DNA of 54,585 nucleotides. It comes from GCA-020343675 sp964462945. Lineage in GTDB: Bacteria; Planctomycetota; Phycisphaerae; Sedimentisphaerales; Anaerobacaceae. Where the stretch lies: assembly GCA_964462945.1 (NCBI GenBank), contig CAYWZW010000035.1:1-54585 (forward strand), in the 5' to 3' direction. Below, in pieces: positions 17,904 to 26,009 of this stretch (position 1 is the stretch's first letter; each line of letters begins with the position of its first letter). Below the pieces are notes generated by a model. That model had not been told where the DNA came from. It ran no database searches and saw only the letters and a list, made by a program, of their open reading frames with translations. A program made the position numbers and the translations under genes.

Positions 17904-18712
17904 TTGCAGCTTTTCAGATCACAGACAATTTGTTCCTGGTCTTTCAGCTCGGTGATTTGCGGGTCTTGGCCGCAAAGCGGACAGTCCGGATTGCGACCCA
18001 GCCGCACCTTGCGAAACTCCATGGTCAACGCATTATACGTCAGCAACGTACCGGTCAACAGCTCGCCTATGCCCAGCAGATATTTGATCGCCTCGGTCGC
18101 CTGCAAAGAGCCAACGACCCCGGGGAGGACTCCGAGCACCCCGGCCTGCGAACAGGACGGCACCGCATTGGCCGGGGGCGGAACGCTGAAGATACAGCGA
18201 TAGCAGGTCGTTTGACCGGGTAATACCGTGATCAATTGTCCGTCGAATTGCAGAATACCCGCGTGGGAAAACGGTATCTTCTCAAAATAGCAGGCGTCGT
18301 TGATAAGGAACTTGGCGGGAAAATTGTCCGTCCCGTCGATTACGAAATCATATTCTCTGATGATCTGCCTGATGTTGTCGGCTGTGGCCCTTCGATTGTA
18401 CGTTCTGACTTTCGTGTCGGGGTTTATCGCTCGTATCTTCCTCTGGGCCGAGACGACTTTATCCTCGCCTACGTCGGGCGTGTGATGGATGATCTGTCTT
18501 TGCAGATTGCTCAAATCGACCTTGTCCCCGTCAATGACTCCAATGGTTCCGACTCCGGCGGCCGCCAAATATACGGCGGCGGGCGCGCCAAGGCCGCCGG
18601 CGCCGACGAGCAATACGCTCGACGCCAACAGCTTCTCCTGACCGGCTCCGCCGACCTGCTCCAAGATGATGTGCCGGCTGTATCGTTCCATCTGCTGTTC
18701 AGTCAGTGACAT
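17897..18712 (-). CDS. ThiF/MoeB-like E1 enzyme activating the sulfur carrier
   Basis: 271 residues from the ATG at 18712. The Rossmann nucleotide loop LVGAGGLGAPAA (about 36-47), the ATP-site RQIIHHTPDVGEDKV and DGTDNFPAKFLIND are typical. The zinc Cys pairs are in CYRC and CPLC; the candidate catalytic Cys is in AVPSCSQAGVLG. It adenylates the C-terminal glycine of a ubiquitin-like carrier so that sulfur can be loaded as a thiocarboxylate. No rhodanese domain is present, so sulfide or another donor supplies the sulfur. It overlaps the carrier gene, whose glycine codons double as its SD. Confidence 0.93.
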   Translation of the reverse strand: MSLTEQQMERYSRHIILEQVGGAGQEKLLASSVLLVGAGGLGAPAAVYLAAAGVGTIGVIDGDKVDLSNLQRQIIHHTPDVGEDKVVSAQRKIRAINPDTKVRTYNRRATADNIRQIIREYDFVIDGTDNFPAKFLINDACYFEKIPFSHAGILQFDGQLITVLPGQTTCYRCIFSVPPPANAVPSCSQAGVLGVLPGVVGSLQATEAIKYLLGIGELLTGTLLTYNALTMEFRKVRLGRNPDCPLCGQDPQITELKDQEQIVCDLKSCKC

Positions 18713-18914
18713 TTCCACCTCCCATGAAGTACAGAAACTCCACCTTGTCGTCTTCCTTGAGCGCGGTTTCTTCGTACTGGCTTCTTCTGAGAATCTGCCC
18801 GTTCAGCTCAACCGAGACCATCTGCGGCATCTTTACATTCTCTTGGACAAGAAGCTGGTTGACTGTCAAGCCGTCGCTGATATTCGCCTTTTTGCCGTTC
18901 ACAACAAGATTCAT
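18699..18914 (-). CDS. ThiS-like sulfur carrier with masked C-terminus
   Basis: 71 residues with a beta-grasp fold: a MNLVVNGKKANISDGLTVNQLL start, SVELNGQIL in the middle and DKVEFLYFMGGG at residues 57-67. Functional carriers end in Gly-Gly; here four residues (NVTD) follow. A thiocarboxylate can form only after they are removed, presumably by the adjacent JAMM protease. The GGA GGT GGA codons also form the SD (GGGAGG) of the E1 gene, whose ATG overlaps the tail codons. Flanked by MetY upstream and E1/JAMM downstream, it fits the HcyS-type homocysteine pathway better than thiamine synthesis, which has its own ThiS at 27.9 kb. Confidence 0.88.
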   Translation of the reverse strand: MNLVVNGKKANISDGLTVNQLLVQENVKMPQMVSVELNGQILRRSQYEETALKEDDKVEFLYFMGGGNVTD

Positions 18915-18923
18915 ATTCGTTCC

Positions 18924-20162
18924 TCAAAAGCTTTGTTCTATCGCCTGTCCAAAATCGGCTCTTATATCTTCGAAATCCTCTATTCCCACCGAGACTCTCA
19001 CCAAGTCTTCAGTGACTCCCATGGCTCGCTGCTGGTCGCCGGAGAACTCGTGAAATATCGTGGAGGCGGGGTGAACCACCAACGTTTTCGCGTCGCCCAG
19101 GTTGGCCAGATTCTTCGCCAGCCTCAAAGCATCTATAAACCTAAAAGTCTTCTGCTTATCGCCAAGGCCAAAAGTCAGTAATCCCCCGCCGCATCCGCCG
19201 AACAATGCGGCGACTCTTGTGTGGAACGGGTTGTTCGCCAGGCCCGGATAGTTCACCCAGGAGACCTTCGGATGGGTTTGCAGAAACTCGGCCAATCGCT
19301 TGGCGTTTTCACAGTGCTTGAGCATTCTGACCGGCAGAGTCTCCAGGCCTTGCAGTATCAGAAAAGAATTCATCGGGGCGGGACACCCGCCCAAATCACG
19401 ATAAATCAGGTTTCGCAGGTGCAGCAGGAACGCCAATTGACCCACTTTGTCGGATAATTTCCTGATATCGTCAAACGCTCCTTTTCTCCAATTGTAGCTG
19501 CCGGTATCGATGATCGCTCCGCCAATGGCCGTGCCGTGACCGTTGATGAACTTGGAGGTCGAATGGACAACAATGTCAGCACCGAACTTACCAGGTCGAA
19601 AAAGGACCGGTGTGGTGACAGTGTTATCCACGACCAGCGGGATGTTAGCCTTGTGAGCGATCTCGCCGATGGCCCGCATGTCAGGGACATCCATCCGCGG
19701 ATTCCCAATGGTCTCGACAAAAATCACCTTTGTCCTGGGGTTGATCGCGTTTTCAAAATTCTTCGTATCGGCAACATCAACAAAAGTTGTTTTTACGCCG
19801 AACCTTCCAAGCGTGCGTTCGAACAGAGACACGGTCCCGCCGAATATCCCCGCGGCGGCAACGATCTGGTCGCCGGCTCGGACCAGACCCATCACAGCCG
19901 AGGCGACAGCCGCCATGCCGCTGGAGGTAGCGATGCAGCCGATCCCGTCTTCCAGCTCCGCGAGCCTTATCTCCAGGGCCGTCGTCGTCGGATTTGCAAT
20001 CCGCGTGTAAACATATCCCGGCGACTTGCCTTCAAAGGCATCCGCAAGCTCCTGGGCGGTCTTGTAGGCATAGGAAACCGTTTGATAGATCGGGACCGCC
20101 GTGGCGCCGTTCATCTGGTCACCTGCAAAACCACCGTGTATTGCCAGTGTATCCGCCTTCAT
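18924..20162 (-). CDS. metY: O-acetylhomoserine sulfhydrylase (MetY)
   Basis: A 412-residue Cys/Met-metabolism PLP enzyme making homocysteine from O-acetylhomoserine. It shows AIHGGFAGDQMNGATAVPIYQTVSY-type opening, the PLP-ring region ATSSGMAAVA, VDNTVTTP and the PLP lysine Lys204 in VVHSTSKFINGHG. The C-terminal LVVHPASTIFHEFS is also typical of MetY. It lies 9 bases upstream of the carrier gene, so the sulfur donor may be a carrier thiocarboxylate as in Wolinella. Its substrate can be made by the MetX domain encoded divergently at 26.0 kb. Confidence 0.95.
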   Translation of the reverse strand: MKADTLAIHGGFAGDQMNGATAVPIYQTVSYAYKTAQELADAFEGKSPGYVYTRIANPTTTALEIRLAELEDGIGCIATSSGMAAVASAVMGLVRAGDQIVAAAGIFGGTVSLFERTLGRFGVKTTFVDVADTKNFENAINPRTKVIFVETIGNPRMDVPDMRAIGEIAHKANIPLVVDNTVTTPVLFRPGKFGADIVVHSTSKFINGHGTAIGGAIIDTGSYNWRKGAFDDIRKLSDKVGQLAFLLHLRNLIYRDLGGCPAPMNSFLILQGLETLPVRMLKHCENAKRLAEFLQTHPKVSWVNYPGLANNPFHTRVAALFGGCGGGLLTFGLGDKQKTFRFIDALRLAKNLANLGDAKTLVVHPASTIFHEFSGDQQRAMGVTEDLVRVSVGIEDFEDIRADFGQAIEQSF

Positions 20163-20174
20163 TTTTCCTGACCG

Positions 20175-20891
20175 TTATATTTGGTAATCCAGCAAAGGTT
20201 TTGTGTGAATACCACATTCGCCGCCGCATTTACTCGTGCCGATCCACCGGCCCGCGCGCTCATCCGCGCCCTGGGCGATTCTCGTACAGGGTGCGCATCC
20301 CAGAGACCTGTACCCCTTGGCGTAAAGGGGATTCACCGGCACCCGGTTCAATGCGAGATACTGCCAGACTTCGCGTTCATACCAAATCAGGATGGGATTG
20401 AGCTTGATCAGGCCCTTGTCCAATTCTTCCACCTCTTTGTAGTTTGTGCGTGTCCGGCCTTCCGTGCAGCGAAGTCCGGTGATCCAGCACTCTACTTCCA
20501 TCTCCTGGACGGCCCGTCGCGTCGGCTGGACTTTGAGAAGCTCGCAGCATTTGTCCGGGTCGGTCTCGTACAGGTTATCGGGAATCTCCTGGTCGTTGCT
20601 GAAGACCCGCAGCTCGGGATACCTTGCCACTTCCTGGGCCATGAACTGCTTGGTCTCGGCCGGTTTGAACCTCGTGGTCACGATGAAACCGCGAATCTTC
20701 GGGCTCACGCGCTTCGCCAGGTGCCAGACCGTACTGGAATCCTTGCCAAGACTGTTGGCCACGACAAGACTGTCTCCAAATTCCTTGTAAGCCCGGCCAA
20801 TCAGCTCCAATGAGCGTTCGACCTTTTCTGCAAAATTCAGGCCTTCCACCAGTTCTGCAACATTTTCTGCAACTAAATTTTCCAGTGCCAC
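20175..20891 (-). CDS. cysH: APS reductase (assimilatory, 4Fe-4S type)
   Basis: 238 residues, reducing adenylylsulfate to sulfite. The PP-loop is modified to ANSLGKDSST. The double-Cys motifs DKCCELLKV and LGCAPCTR ligate a 4Fe-4S cluster and mark the APS- rather than PAPS-using type. The C-terminal catalytic Cys is in GGECGIHTK. The length is normal. It lies 12 bases before metY and 19 bases after cysA. No ATP sulfurylase is in the window, so APS supply must be encoded elsewhere. Confidence 0.94.
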   Translation of the reverse strand: MALENLVAENVAELVEGLNFAEKVERSLELIGRAYKEFGDSLVVANSLGKDSSTVWHLAKRVSPKIRGFIVTTRFKPAETKQFMAQEVARYPELRVFSNDQEIPDNLYETDPDKCCELLKVQPTRRAVQEMEVECWITGLRCTEGRTRTNYKEVEELDKGLIKLNPILIWYEREVWQYLALNRVPVNPLYAKGYRSLGCAPCTRIAQGADERAGRWIGTSKCGGECGIHTKPLLDYQI

Positions 20892-20910
20892 TTTTGTCTC
20901 CTTTTATTTG

Positions 20911-21987
20911 CTAAATCACATAGTCCGCGACAAAAATTTGCGGGTTTTGTAGTTTTATGAATACGCTTTCACGATTCTGCAAGCCAAGCTCGAGATAACG
21001 ATTCCTGTTGAGTTCCGCCTCGACAAATTCGCCATTGTCATGTCTTCTAAGCTCAATCCGCACCATAGCCCCGGCGGTGCTGATATGGGTAATCTGTGCC
21101 GGTATGGCAAATTCGTGGTCTCGCTGCCGGGAGACTTCTATATCGTGAGGCCGGACGTATGCCACAACGGGCGTTCGCTCCGTATGGCCGTTTCTGGAGC
21201 CAGCCACTTCTAAATCCTCTATACACACCTTTCCATTATGGACCCTTCCGCGAAACAGGTTCACATTGCCGAGGAAGTTGCAGACAAAAGAATTGGCGGG
21301 CTGATGATAAACCTGCTCGGGTGTACCTTCCTGCTCTATTCTTCCGGCGTTCATCACAGTGATTCTGTCGGCAACCTCCAACGCTTCTTCCTGGTCATGG
21401 GTGACGAATACGCTGGTAATGGACATTTCATCATGCAGCCGTCTAAGCCATCGCCTCAATTCTTTTCGAACTTTCGCGTCGAGAGCACCAAATGGCTCGT
21501 CGAGCAAAAGAATCTTCGGTTCGACCGCCAGCGCACGGATCAAAGCGATGCGCTGTCTTTGCCCGCCGGAAAGCTGCGATGGATAGAGATTCGCCGCTTG
21601 TTCCAGTTGCACAAGTTTTAGCAAATCAAACACCCTGCGCCGGATTTCATCTTTTCCAGGACGCATTCTACGAGGACGAACCCTCAGGCCGAAAGCCACA
21701 TTCTCAAATATAGTCATGTGTCTGAAAAGGGAATAGTGCTGGAACACAAAACCCACTTGTCTTTCGGCGACGCTCCGATCGCTTATATTATCTCCATGGA
21801 AGAACACCGGGCCGCTGCCGGGGTCGGGGACTTCCAGTCCGGCGATTATCCTCAACAACGTCGTCTTGCCCGAGCCGGACGGCCCCAGCAGTGCGACCAG
21901 CTCTCCACTGGGAACATGCAAGCTCACGTTTTTCAGAGCGCTGAAATTGCCGAATGTCTTGCTCACGTTACTGATTTCAATGCTCAT
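20911..21987 (-). CDS. cysA: Sulfate/thiosulfate ABC transporter ATPase CysA
   Basis: A 358-residue ABC ATPase powering sulfate import. Walker A GPSGSGKTT, Q-loop FVFQHYSLF, signature LSGGQRQRIALIRALA, Walker B ILLLDEPFGALD and switch His in FVTHDQEEA are intact. A C-terminal TOBE-like regulatory domain follows (about 240-358). The start overlaps the end of cysW by 4 bases. The normal CysA length and the flanking permeases make the assignment firm. Confidence 0.95.
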   Translation of the reverse strand: MSIEISNVSKTFGNFSALKNVSLHVPSGELVALLGPSGSGKTTLLRIIAGLEVPDPGSGPVFFHGDNISDRSVAERQVGFVFQHYSLFRHMTIFENVAFGLRVRPRRMRPGKDEIRRRVFDLLKLVQLEQAANLYPSQLSGGQRQRIALIRALAVEPKILLLDEPFGALDAKVRKELRRWLRRLHDEMSITSVFVTHDQEEALEVADRITVMNAGRIEQEGTPEQVYHQPANSFVCNFLGNVNLFRGRVHNGKVCIEDLEVAGSRNGHTERTPVVAYVRPHDIEVSRQRDHEFAIPAQITHISTAGAMVRIELRRHDNGEFVEAELNRNRYLELGLQNRESVFIKLQNPQIFVADYVI

Positions 21988-22883
21988 ACCGGCCTGCCTT
22001 CTCTCTCAGCCCTTGGGCATTTAGACGGCTCATCAGCGAATTTCCACTCAATGACGCTTTTTGCCGCCAGCGTGACCAGCGCCAATAGGGTCAACAGCGA
22101 CGCCATCGCGAAGGCGGCCACAAAGTTGTACTCGTTATAAAGTATCTCCACGTACAGCGGTATCGTATTGGTTTGTCCCCGAATGTGCCCCGACACGACC
22201 GAAACAGCACCGAATTCACCCATTGCTCTTGCATTACAGAGAATCAGCCCGTACAACAAGCCCCACTTTATATTGGGAAGAGTTATTCGAGTAAACATGC
22301 GCCATCCGCTGGCGCCAAGCACCAGAGCGGCCTGTTCCTCTTCTGTTCCCTGAGACTGCATCAATGGTATTAGCTCACGTGCGATAAAGGGAAACGTTAC
22401 AAATACAGTTGCCAGAACGATTCCGGGCACTGCAAAAATGATCTTTATATTGTGCTCCGCCAGCCACGCGCCGGCCCAGCCGTGCAAACCGAAGAGCAAT
22501 ACGAAAATCAGTCCTGATATTATGGGGGAAACCGCAAACGGCAAATCAATCAGAGTGGTCAGGACACTCTTGCCCTTGAAGTCGAATTTAGCTATGGCCC
22601 ACGCCGCGGCGACGCCGAATATCAAATTGAGAGGCACCGCTATGCCCGCCGTTGTCAGAGTAAGACGGATAGCCGCCCTCGCATCCGGGTCGCTGAAAGA
22701 CCGCAAGTATGCCCAAAGTCCTTTCTTGAACGCTTCGACGAAGACCGCAACCAGAGGGACAAAGAGAAATAGCCCCAGAAAGGCCAAAGCCACGCCCGTG
22801 AGAACCCACCGAACGCTTCGGGACTCGCCGACCGCACCGGCGGTGTTTGGATGACTCATAATTGCGGCATCTTGCATCGACAT
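21984..22883 (-). CDS. cysW: Sulfate ABC transporter permease CysW
   Basis: A 299-residue inner-membrane permease with six predicted helices. The EAA loop is in KWGLLYGLILCNARAMGEFGAVSVVSGHIRGQT, the CysW hallmark. It pairs with CysT to form the sulfate channel. The start is 13 bases after cysT and the stop overlaps cysA. Confidence 0.94.
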   Translation of the reverse strand: MSMQDAAIMSHPNTAGAVGESRSVRWVLTGVALAFLGLFLFVPLVAVFVEAFKKGLWAYLRSFSDPDARAAIRLTLTTAGIAVPLNLIFGVAAAWAIAKFDFKGKSVLTTLIDLPFAVSPIISGLIFVLLFGLHGWAGAWLAEHNIKIIFAVPGIVLATVFVTFPFIARELIPLMQSQGTEEEQAALVLGASGWRMFTRITLPNIKWGLLYGLILCNARAMGEFGAVSVVSGHIRGQTNTIPLYVEILYNEYNFVAAFAMASLLTLLALVTLAAKSVIEWKFADEPSKCPRAEREGRPV

Positions 22884-22896
22884 TCGGAAACCTTCT

Positions 22897-23736
22897 CTAA
22901 AACTGATACCTTGCGGCCCGCTTTTGGAACGTGTTTATTGTGAACAGTAGCACAAACGATGTTACCAGCATTACAACTGCGATAGCGGTGGCGCCGGCAT
23001 AATCATATTGTTCAAGCTTGGTAATAATCAGCAGCGGCGTAATCTCCGTCCGCATCGGCATATTGCCGGAGATGAACACCACGGAGCCATACTCGCCAAG
23101 TGCTCTTGCAAAAGCCAGGGCAAATCCCGTCAGCAGCGATGGGGCAACTTCCGGCAGAATGACTTTCCTGAAAATTTGAGGGGGGCCGGCTCCCAAGCTT
23201 GCTGCTGCTTCTTCCGCTTCCTTGCTCAAGTCCTGCAGAACGGGCTGGACGGTGCGTACCACAAACGGCAAGCCTATGAACGTCAGAGCAACTATTACCC
23301 CGAGAGGCGTAAAGGCGACTTTTATGCCCAATTTGCCAAGCCAACTGCCCATCCAGCCATTGGGAGCATATATGGCGGTAAGGGCAATTCCCGCAACCGC
23401 CGTCGGCAAAGCGAACGGTAAATCTATTAGCGCATCGACGAAACGCTTGCCCGGAAAACTATATCTCACAAGGACCCATGCGACCAACAGGCCAAATACC
23501 ACATTTATCATTGCCGCGATAAAAGAAGTGCCAAAGCTCAAACGGTAAGAGGCCAGAACACGGGGAGCAGTAACGGCGGCCACAAATTCTTCCCAGGTCA
23601 AGGTTGCCGCTGAGACAAATACGGCCACAAGAGGTATCAGAACAATTAAGCTCAGATACAATAACGTATATCCCAAGGCTAATCCGAAGCCGGGAAGAAT
23701 GCTATGTTGTTTCAATGTATATGACAAAACACTCAC
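22897..23736 (-). CDS. cysT: Sulfate ABC transporter permease CysT (CysU)
   Basis: A 279-residue permease; PGFGLALGYTLLYLSLIVLIPL opens the first helix and FARALGEYGSVVFISGNMPMRTEI is the EAA loop typical of CysT. It lies between the binding-protein gene and cysW in the usual order. The length is normal. Confidence 0.94.
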   Translation of the reverse strand: MSVLSYTLKQHSILPGFGLALGYTLLYLSLIVLIPLVAVFVSAATLTWEEFVAAVTAPRVLASYRLSFGTSFIAAMINVVFGLLVAWVLVRYSFPGKRFVDALIDLPFALPTAVAGIALTAIYAPNGWMGSWLGKLGIKVAFTPLGVIVALTFIGLPFVVRTVQPVLQDLSKEAEEAAASLGAGPPQIFRKVILPEVAPSLLTGFALAFARALGEYGSVVFISGNMPMRTEITPLLIITKLEQYDYAGATAIAVVMLVTSFVLLFTINTFQKRAARYQF

Positions 23737-23824
23737 CTTTAAGCTGTTTACTTATGGCCGCGCCCCCGCATCTTGCTGTCGCAAGAAAGCAGCGGGGGCT
23801 GCGGCCGAATTCATCTCTAAACCG

Positions 23825-24859
23825 TTATTTTCCCGCCAGATAGATTTGGTCGTAAACGCCTCCATCGGCAAAATGGGTCTTTTGTGCCTTTTGCCAGCCG
23901 CCAAAAACCTCATCGATAGTGAAGAAATTCACCTTCGGAAAGCGGTCGGCATATTTCTCCGCCACCGACTTCAATTGGGGACGATAATAATTTTTAGCGG
24001 CGATTTCCTGACCTTCTTCTGTGTAAAGAAATTCCAGATAGGCCTGCGCCACCGCTCGTGTGCCGCGTCTGTCCACGACCTTGTCAACAACCGCAACAGG
24101 CGGCTCGGCAAAAATGCTGACCGATGGCACAACTATCTCGAATTTGTCCTTGCCTAATTCATTGACTGCCAGAAATGCCTCGTTCTCCCAATTCAAAAGA
24201 ACGTCGCCTATCTCTCGCTGCACAAAGGTTGTTAATGCGCCGCGGGCACCTGAGTCAAGAACCGGAACATTTTTATACAATTTCGTCACGAATTCCTTGG
24301 CTTTCTGCTCAGCAGCGTCGGCGGGTAGAGTTTCATTTTTCTTAAGAGCGTACCCCCAAGCTGTCAGATAAGCCCAACGCGCGACTCCCGAGGTTTTGGG
24401 ATTCGCCGTTATGACCGAAATTCCGGGCTTTATAAGGTCATCCCAGTCCTTGATGTTTTTGGGGTTGCCTTTACGCACCAAGAAAATAACTGTTGAAGCA
24501 TAGGGGGTGCTGTTATCAGGTAACTTGGATTGCCAGTTCTTGCTGAGCAGATTGGCCTTTTCGGAAATAGCGTCTATATCATAAGCAAGCGCCAGCGTAA
24601 CAACGTCGGCTTCAAGCCCGTCGATGACCGCTCTGGCCTGCTTGCTTGAGCCGCCGTGGGACTGGTTAATTGTTACAACCTCGCCGGTTTTCTGCTGCCA
24701 GTGCTTTGCAAATGCCACGTTGAGTTCCTGATAAAGCTCCCGTGTCGGGTCGTATGAAACGTTCAAGAGCGTAACGTCCTTCGCCGCATGGGCCATCTGA
24801 AATGAACCTGAGACGGCGAGAACGGCAATTAGAGTGATGAATATCTTTCTTGGAGACAT
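23825..24859 (-). CDS. sbp: Sulfate-binding periplasmic protein
   Basis: 344 residues from the ATG at 24859 (GGAAAG precedes). The frame is open a further 73 codons, but those have no signal peptide logic, whereas this start gives MSPRKIFITLIAVLAVSGSFQMAHA. SYDPTRELYQELN and NQSHGGSSKQARAVIDGLEADVVTLALAYDIDAI are the sulfate-contact segments of the Sbp/CysP family, and NWENEAFLAVNEL and PKVNFFTIDEVFGGWQKAQKTHF the typical C-terminus. It captures sulfate in the periplasm for CysTWA. Sbp and CysP cannot be separated by eye. Confidence 0.94.
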   Translation of the reverse strand: MSPRKIFITLIAVLAVSGSFQMAHAAKDVTLLNVSYDPTRELYQELNVAFAKHWQQKTGEVVTINQSHGGSSKQARAVIDGLEADVVTLALAYDIDAISEKANLLSKNWQSKLPDNSTPYASTVIFLVRKGNPKNIKDWDDLIKPGISVITANPKTSGVARWAYLTAWGYALKKNETLPADAAEQKAKEFVTKLYKNVPVLDSGARGALTTFVQREIGDVLLNWENEAFLAVNELGKDKFEIVVPSVSIFAEPPVAVVDKVVDRRGTRAVAQAYLEFLYTEEGQEIAAKNYYRPQLKSVAEKYADRFPKVNFFTIDEVFGGWQKAQKTHFADGGVYDQIYLAGK

Positions 24860-24896
24860 TTCGCTTTCCGTTCTACCAGTTACCTCACTTAACTGC

Positions 24897-25040
24897 TTAC
24901 AATCTGACCTGACTGCGAACCACGACCTCGCGCTTATTCTCCCGGTCGCCTGCTGACTCGCCGCCATCGAACCTGGTTTGTTCAGAGCCAATCGCCCACT
25001 TGACATTCTTGAGATACCACGAATCTTCATATTTGATATT
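24897..25040 (-). pseudogene. 3'-end relic of a porin gene (phosphate-selective porin type)
   Basis: In a frame different from its neighbours, 47 sense codons read NIKYEDSWYLKNVKWAI... then a Gly/Asp/Glu-rich turn and KREVVVRSQVRL followed by TAA. This is the pattern of the last two strands of outer-membrane porins, and the W-Y-L-K-N-V-K layout recalls Porin_O_P proteins (recalled family pattern). The frame is closed by TGA just upstream, inside the DUF2061 gene, so only the 3' end survives. It suggests a porin gene once sat between the regulator and the transporter genes. Confidence 0.55.
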
Positions 25041-25248
25041 CCGGCGGCTTTTCCCTGCCAAACTTCAGCCGGTTCCATATTCGTTCATGGCCGTAAAACG
25101 CACCGATCTTCACTAATGTGTCCACAAGGCCGATCTGCGCTGCCAGCTCGATCCTCTTGGTCAGGACCCAGGCAACTGCGAATGTGACGATAGTGCCGCC
25201 CGTACGCCACGTTATCGCCTTCACTATACTTCTAAGATGCGATTCCAC
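25027..25248 (-). CDS. DUF2061 small membrane protein
   Basis: 73 residues from a GTG. SIVKAITWRTGGTIVTFAVAWVLTKRIELAAQIG and VDTLVKIGAFYGHERIWNRLKFG match the DUF2061 two-helix pattern. DUF2061 proteins are often near sulfate-assimilation genes (recalled) but their function is unknown. It lies between the Rrf2 regulator and the porin relic and sbp; its 3' end abuts the relic. Confidence 0.8.
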   Translation of the reverse strand: MESHLRSIVKAITWRTGGTIVTFAVAWVLTKRIELAAQIGLVDTLVKIGAFYGHERIWNRLKFGREKPPEYQI

Positions 25249-25342
25249 TTTGTCGGCCCTGCCCTTTCACAGCATTCCTATCGTTGCACTCGGATTGGCG
25301 TGCCAAAAACATCGTCCTAACGAATAGCACCGGGATTTCCAC

Positions 25343-25786
25343 CTAAATGCTGTAGTTTGGAACGGACCGCTCTCGTTTTGCCTGCTCGAGCTCCACAAGG
25401 TCGGCAAAGGTCTTGCGGCCGCAAACGCTGGAAACGGCGTCGCTCACTTCCTGCCAAAGCTGCCCGAACGCCTCACTTCCCAAGAGAGCACCATCCGAAA
25501 CACCTTTCGCGTCCGGAACAAACGAAATCGGACCCTGGACATACTCGACGACTTCCCCGATCGTCAGATTCCTGGCGTCTCGAGTCAGCAGATAGCCCCC
25601 CTCGCTGCCTCGCTTGGACTCCACAAAACCGCCATGTTTCAGCTCGTTCAGGATGATCTCAGTAAAGCGAAGCGACATACGCTGAGCGTCAGCTATGCTG
25701 CGCGTCTTTACCGGCTGGCCGTTATCTCGCCAGGCAAGCTCGAAAAGAGCTTTCAGGGCATACTGACATTTCTTGGATATTCTCAT
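25343..25786 (-). CDS. Rrf2-family regulator, CymR-like
   Basis: A 147-residue Rrf2 winged-helix protein: RISKKCQYALKALFELA, the recognition helix region MSLRFTEIILNELKHGGFVESKRGSEGGYLL. It lacks the three clustered Cys of Fe-S Rrf2 proteins (IscR, NsrR), as does CymR, the Bacillus repressor of cysteine metabolism that works with CysK. Being the first gene of the sulfur operon, it probably controls it and possibly the divergent metX gene according to cysteine status. Confidence 0.88.
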   Translation of the reverse strand: MRISKKCQYALKALFELAWRDNGQPVKTRSIADAQRMSLRFTEIILNELKHGGFVESKRGSEGGYLLTRDARNLTIGEVVEYVQGPISFVPDAKGVSDGALLGSEAFGQLWQEVSDAVSSVCGRKTFADLVELEQAKRERSVPNYSI

Positions 25787-25827
25787 CTTCTGCTACTGTA
25801 ATATATCACTGATTCAATCGGAATACT

Positions 25828-25856
25828 ACTATATCCTAAAATAACTTTCTTGTCAA
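25828..25856 (-). promoter_or_regulatory. Sigma-70-type promoter of the sulfur operon
   Basis: On the minus strand TTGACA (25851-25856), a 17-base spacer and TATAGT (25828-25833) lie 42 bases before the Rrf2 start codon. This is close to consensus and is the only strong promoter seen upstream of the 16-kb operon. Rrf2 binding probably overlaps it. Confidence 0.75.
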
Positions 25857-26009
25857 CAGTTTGTTCAAAAAAAATTGAAAAATCTTCATTTCTCAGTAAA
25901 ATGCCCTATTCTGGTGAATTCTTGGTGATTTTTTTGGCACCAACAGTTGCTGACATAGTATGATATTCTACCACCAGTATAGGAATAATAGGATAGTTGC
26001 TGTAGCAAT
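25857..26009. promoter_or_regulatory. AT-rich divergent control region, Rrf2 / metX
   Basis: The divergent intergenic segment is AT-rich. A weak plus-strand promoter for metX may be TTGGCA (25933-25938) with TATGAT after 19 bases. The word ATAGTATGATATTC in front of metX resembles ATAGTAGTATTCC around the opposite -10, a candidate shared operator for the Rrf2 protein. This is a by-eye match only. Confidence 0.35.

Noticed and set aside
24860..25078. 73-codon extension of the sulfate-binding protein
   Set aside because: It would hide the signal peptide; it runs antiregister over the porin relic and the DUF2061 end. The ATG at 24859 has a good SD.
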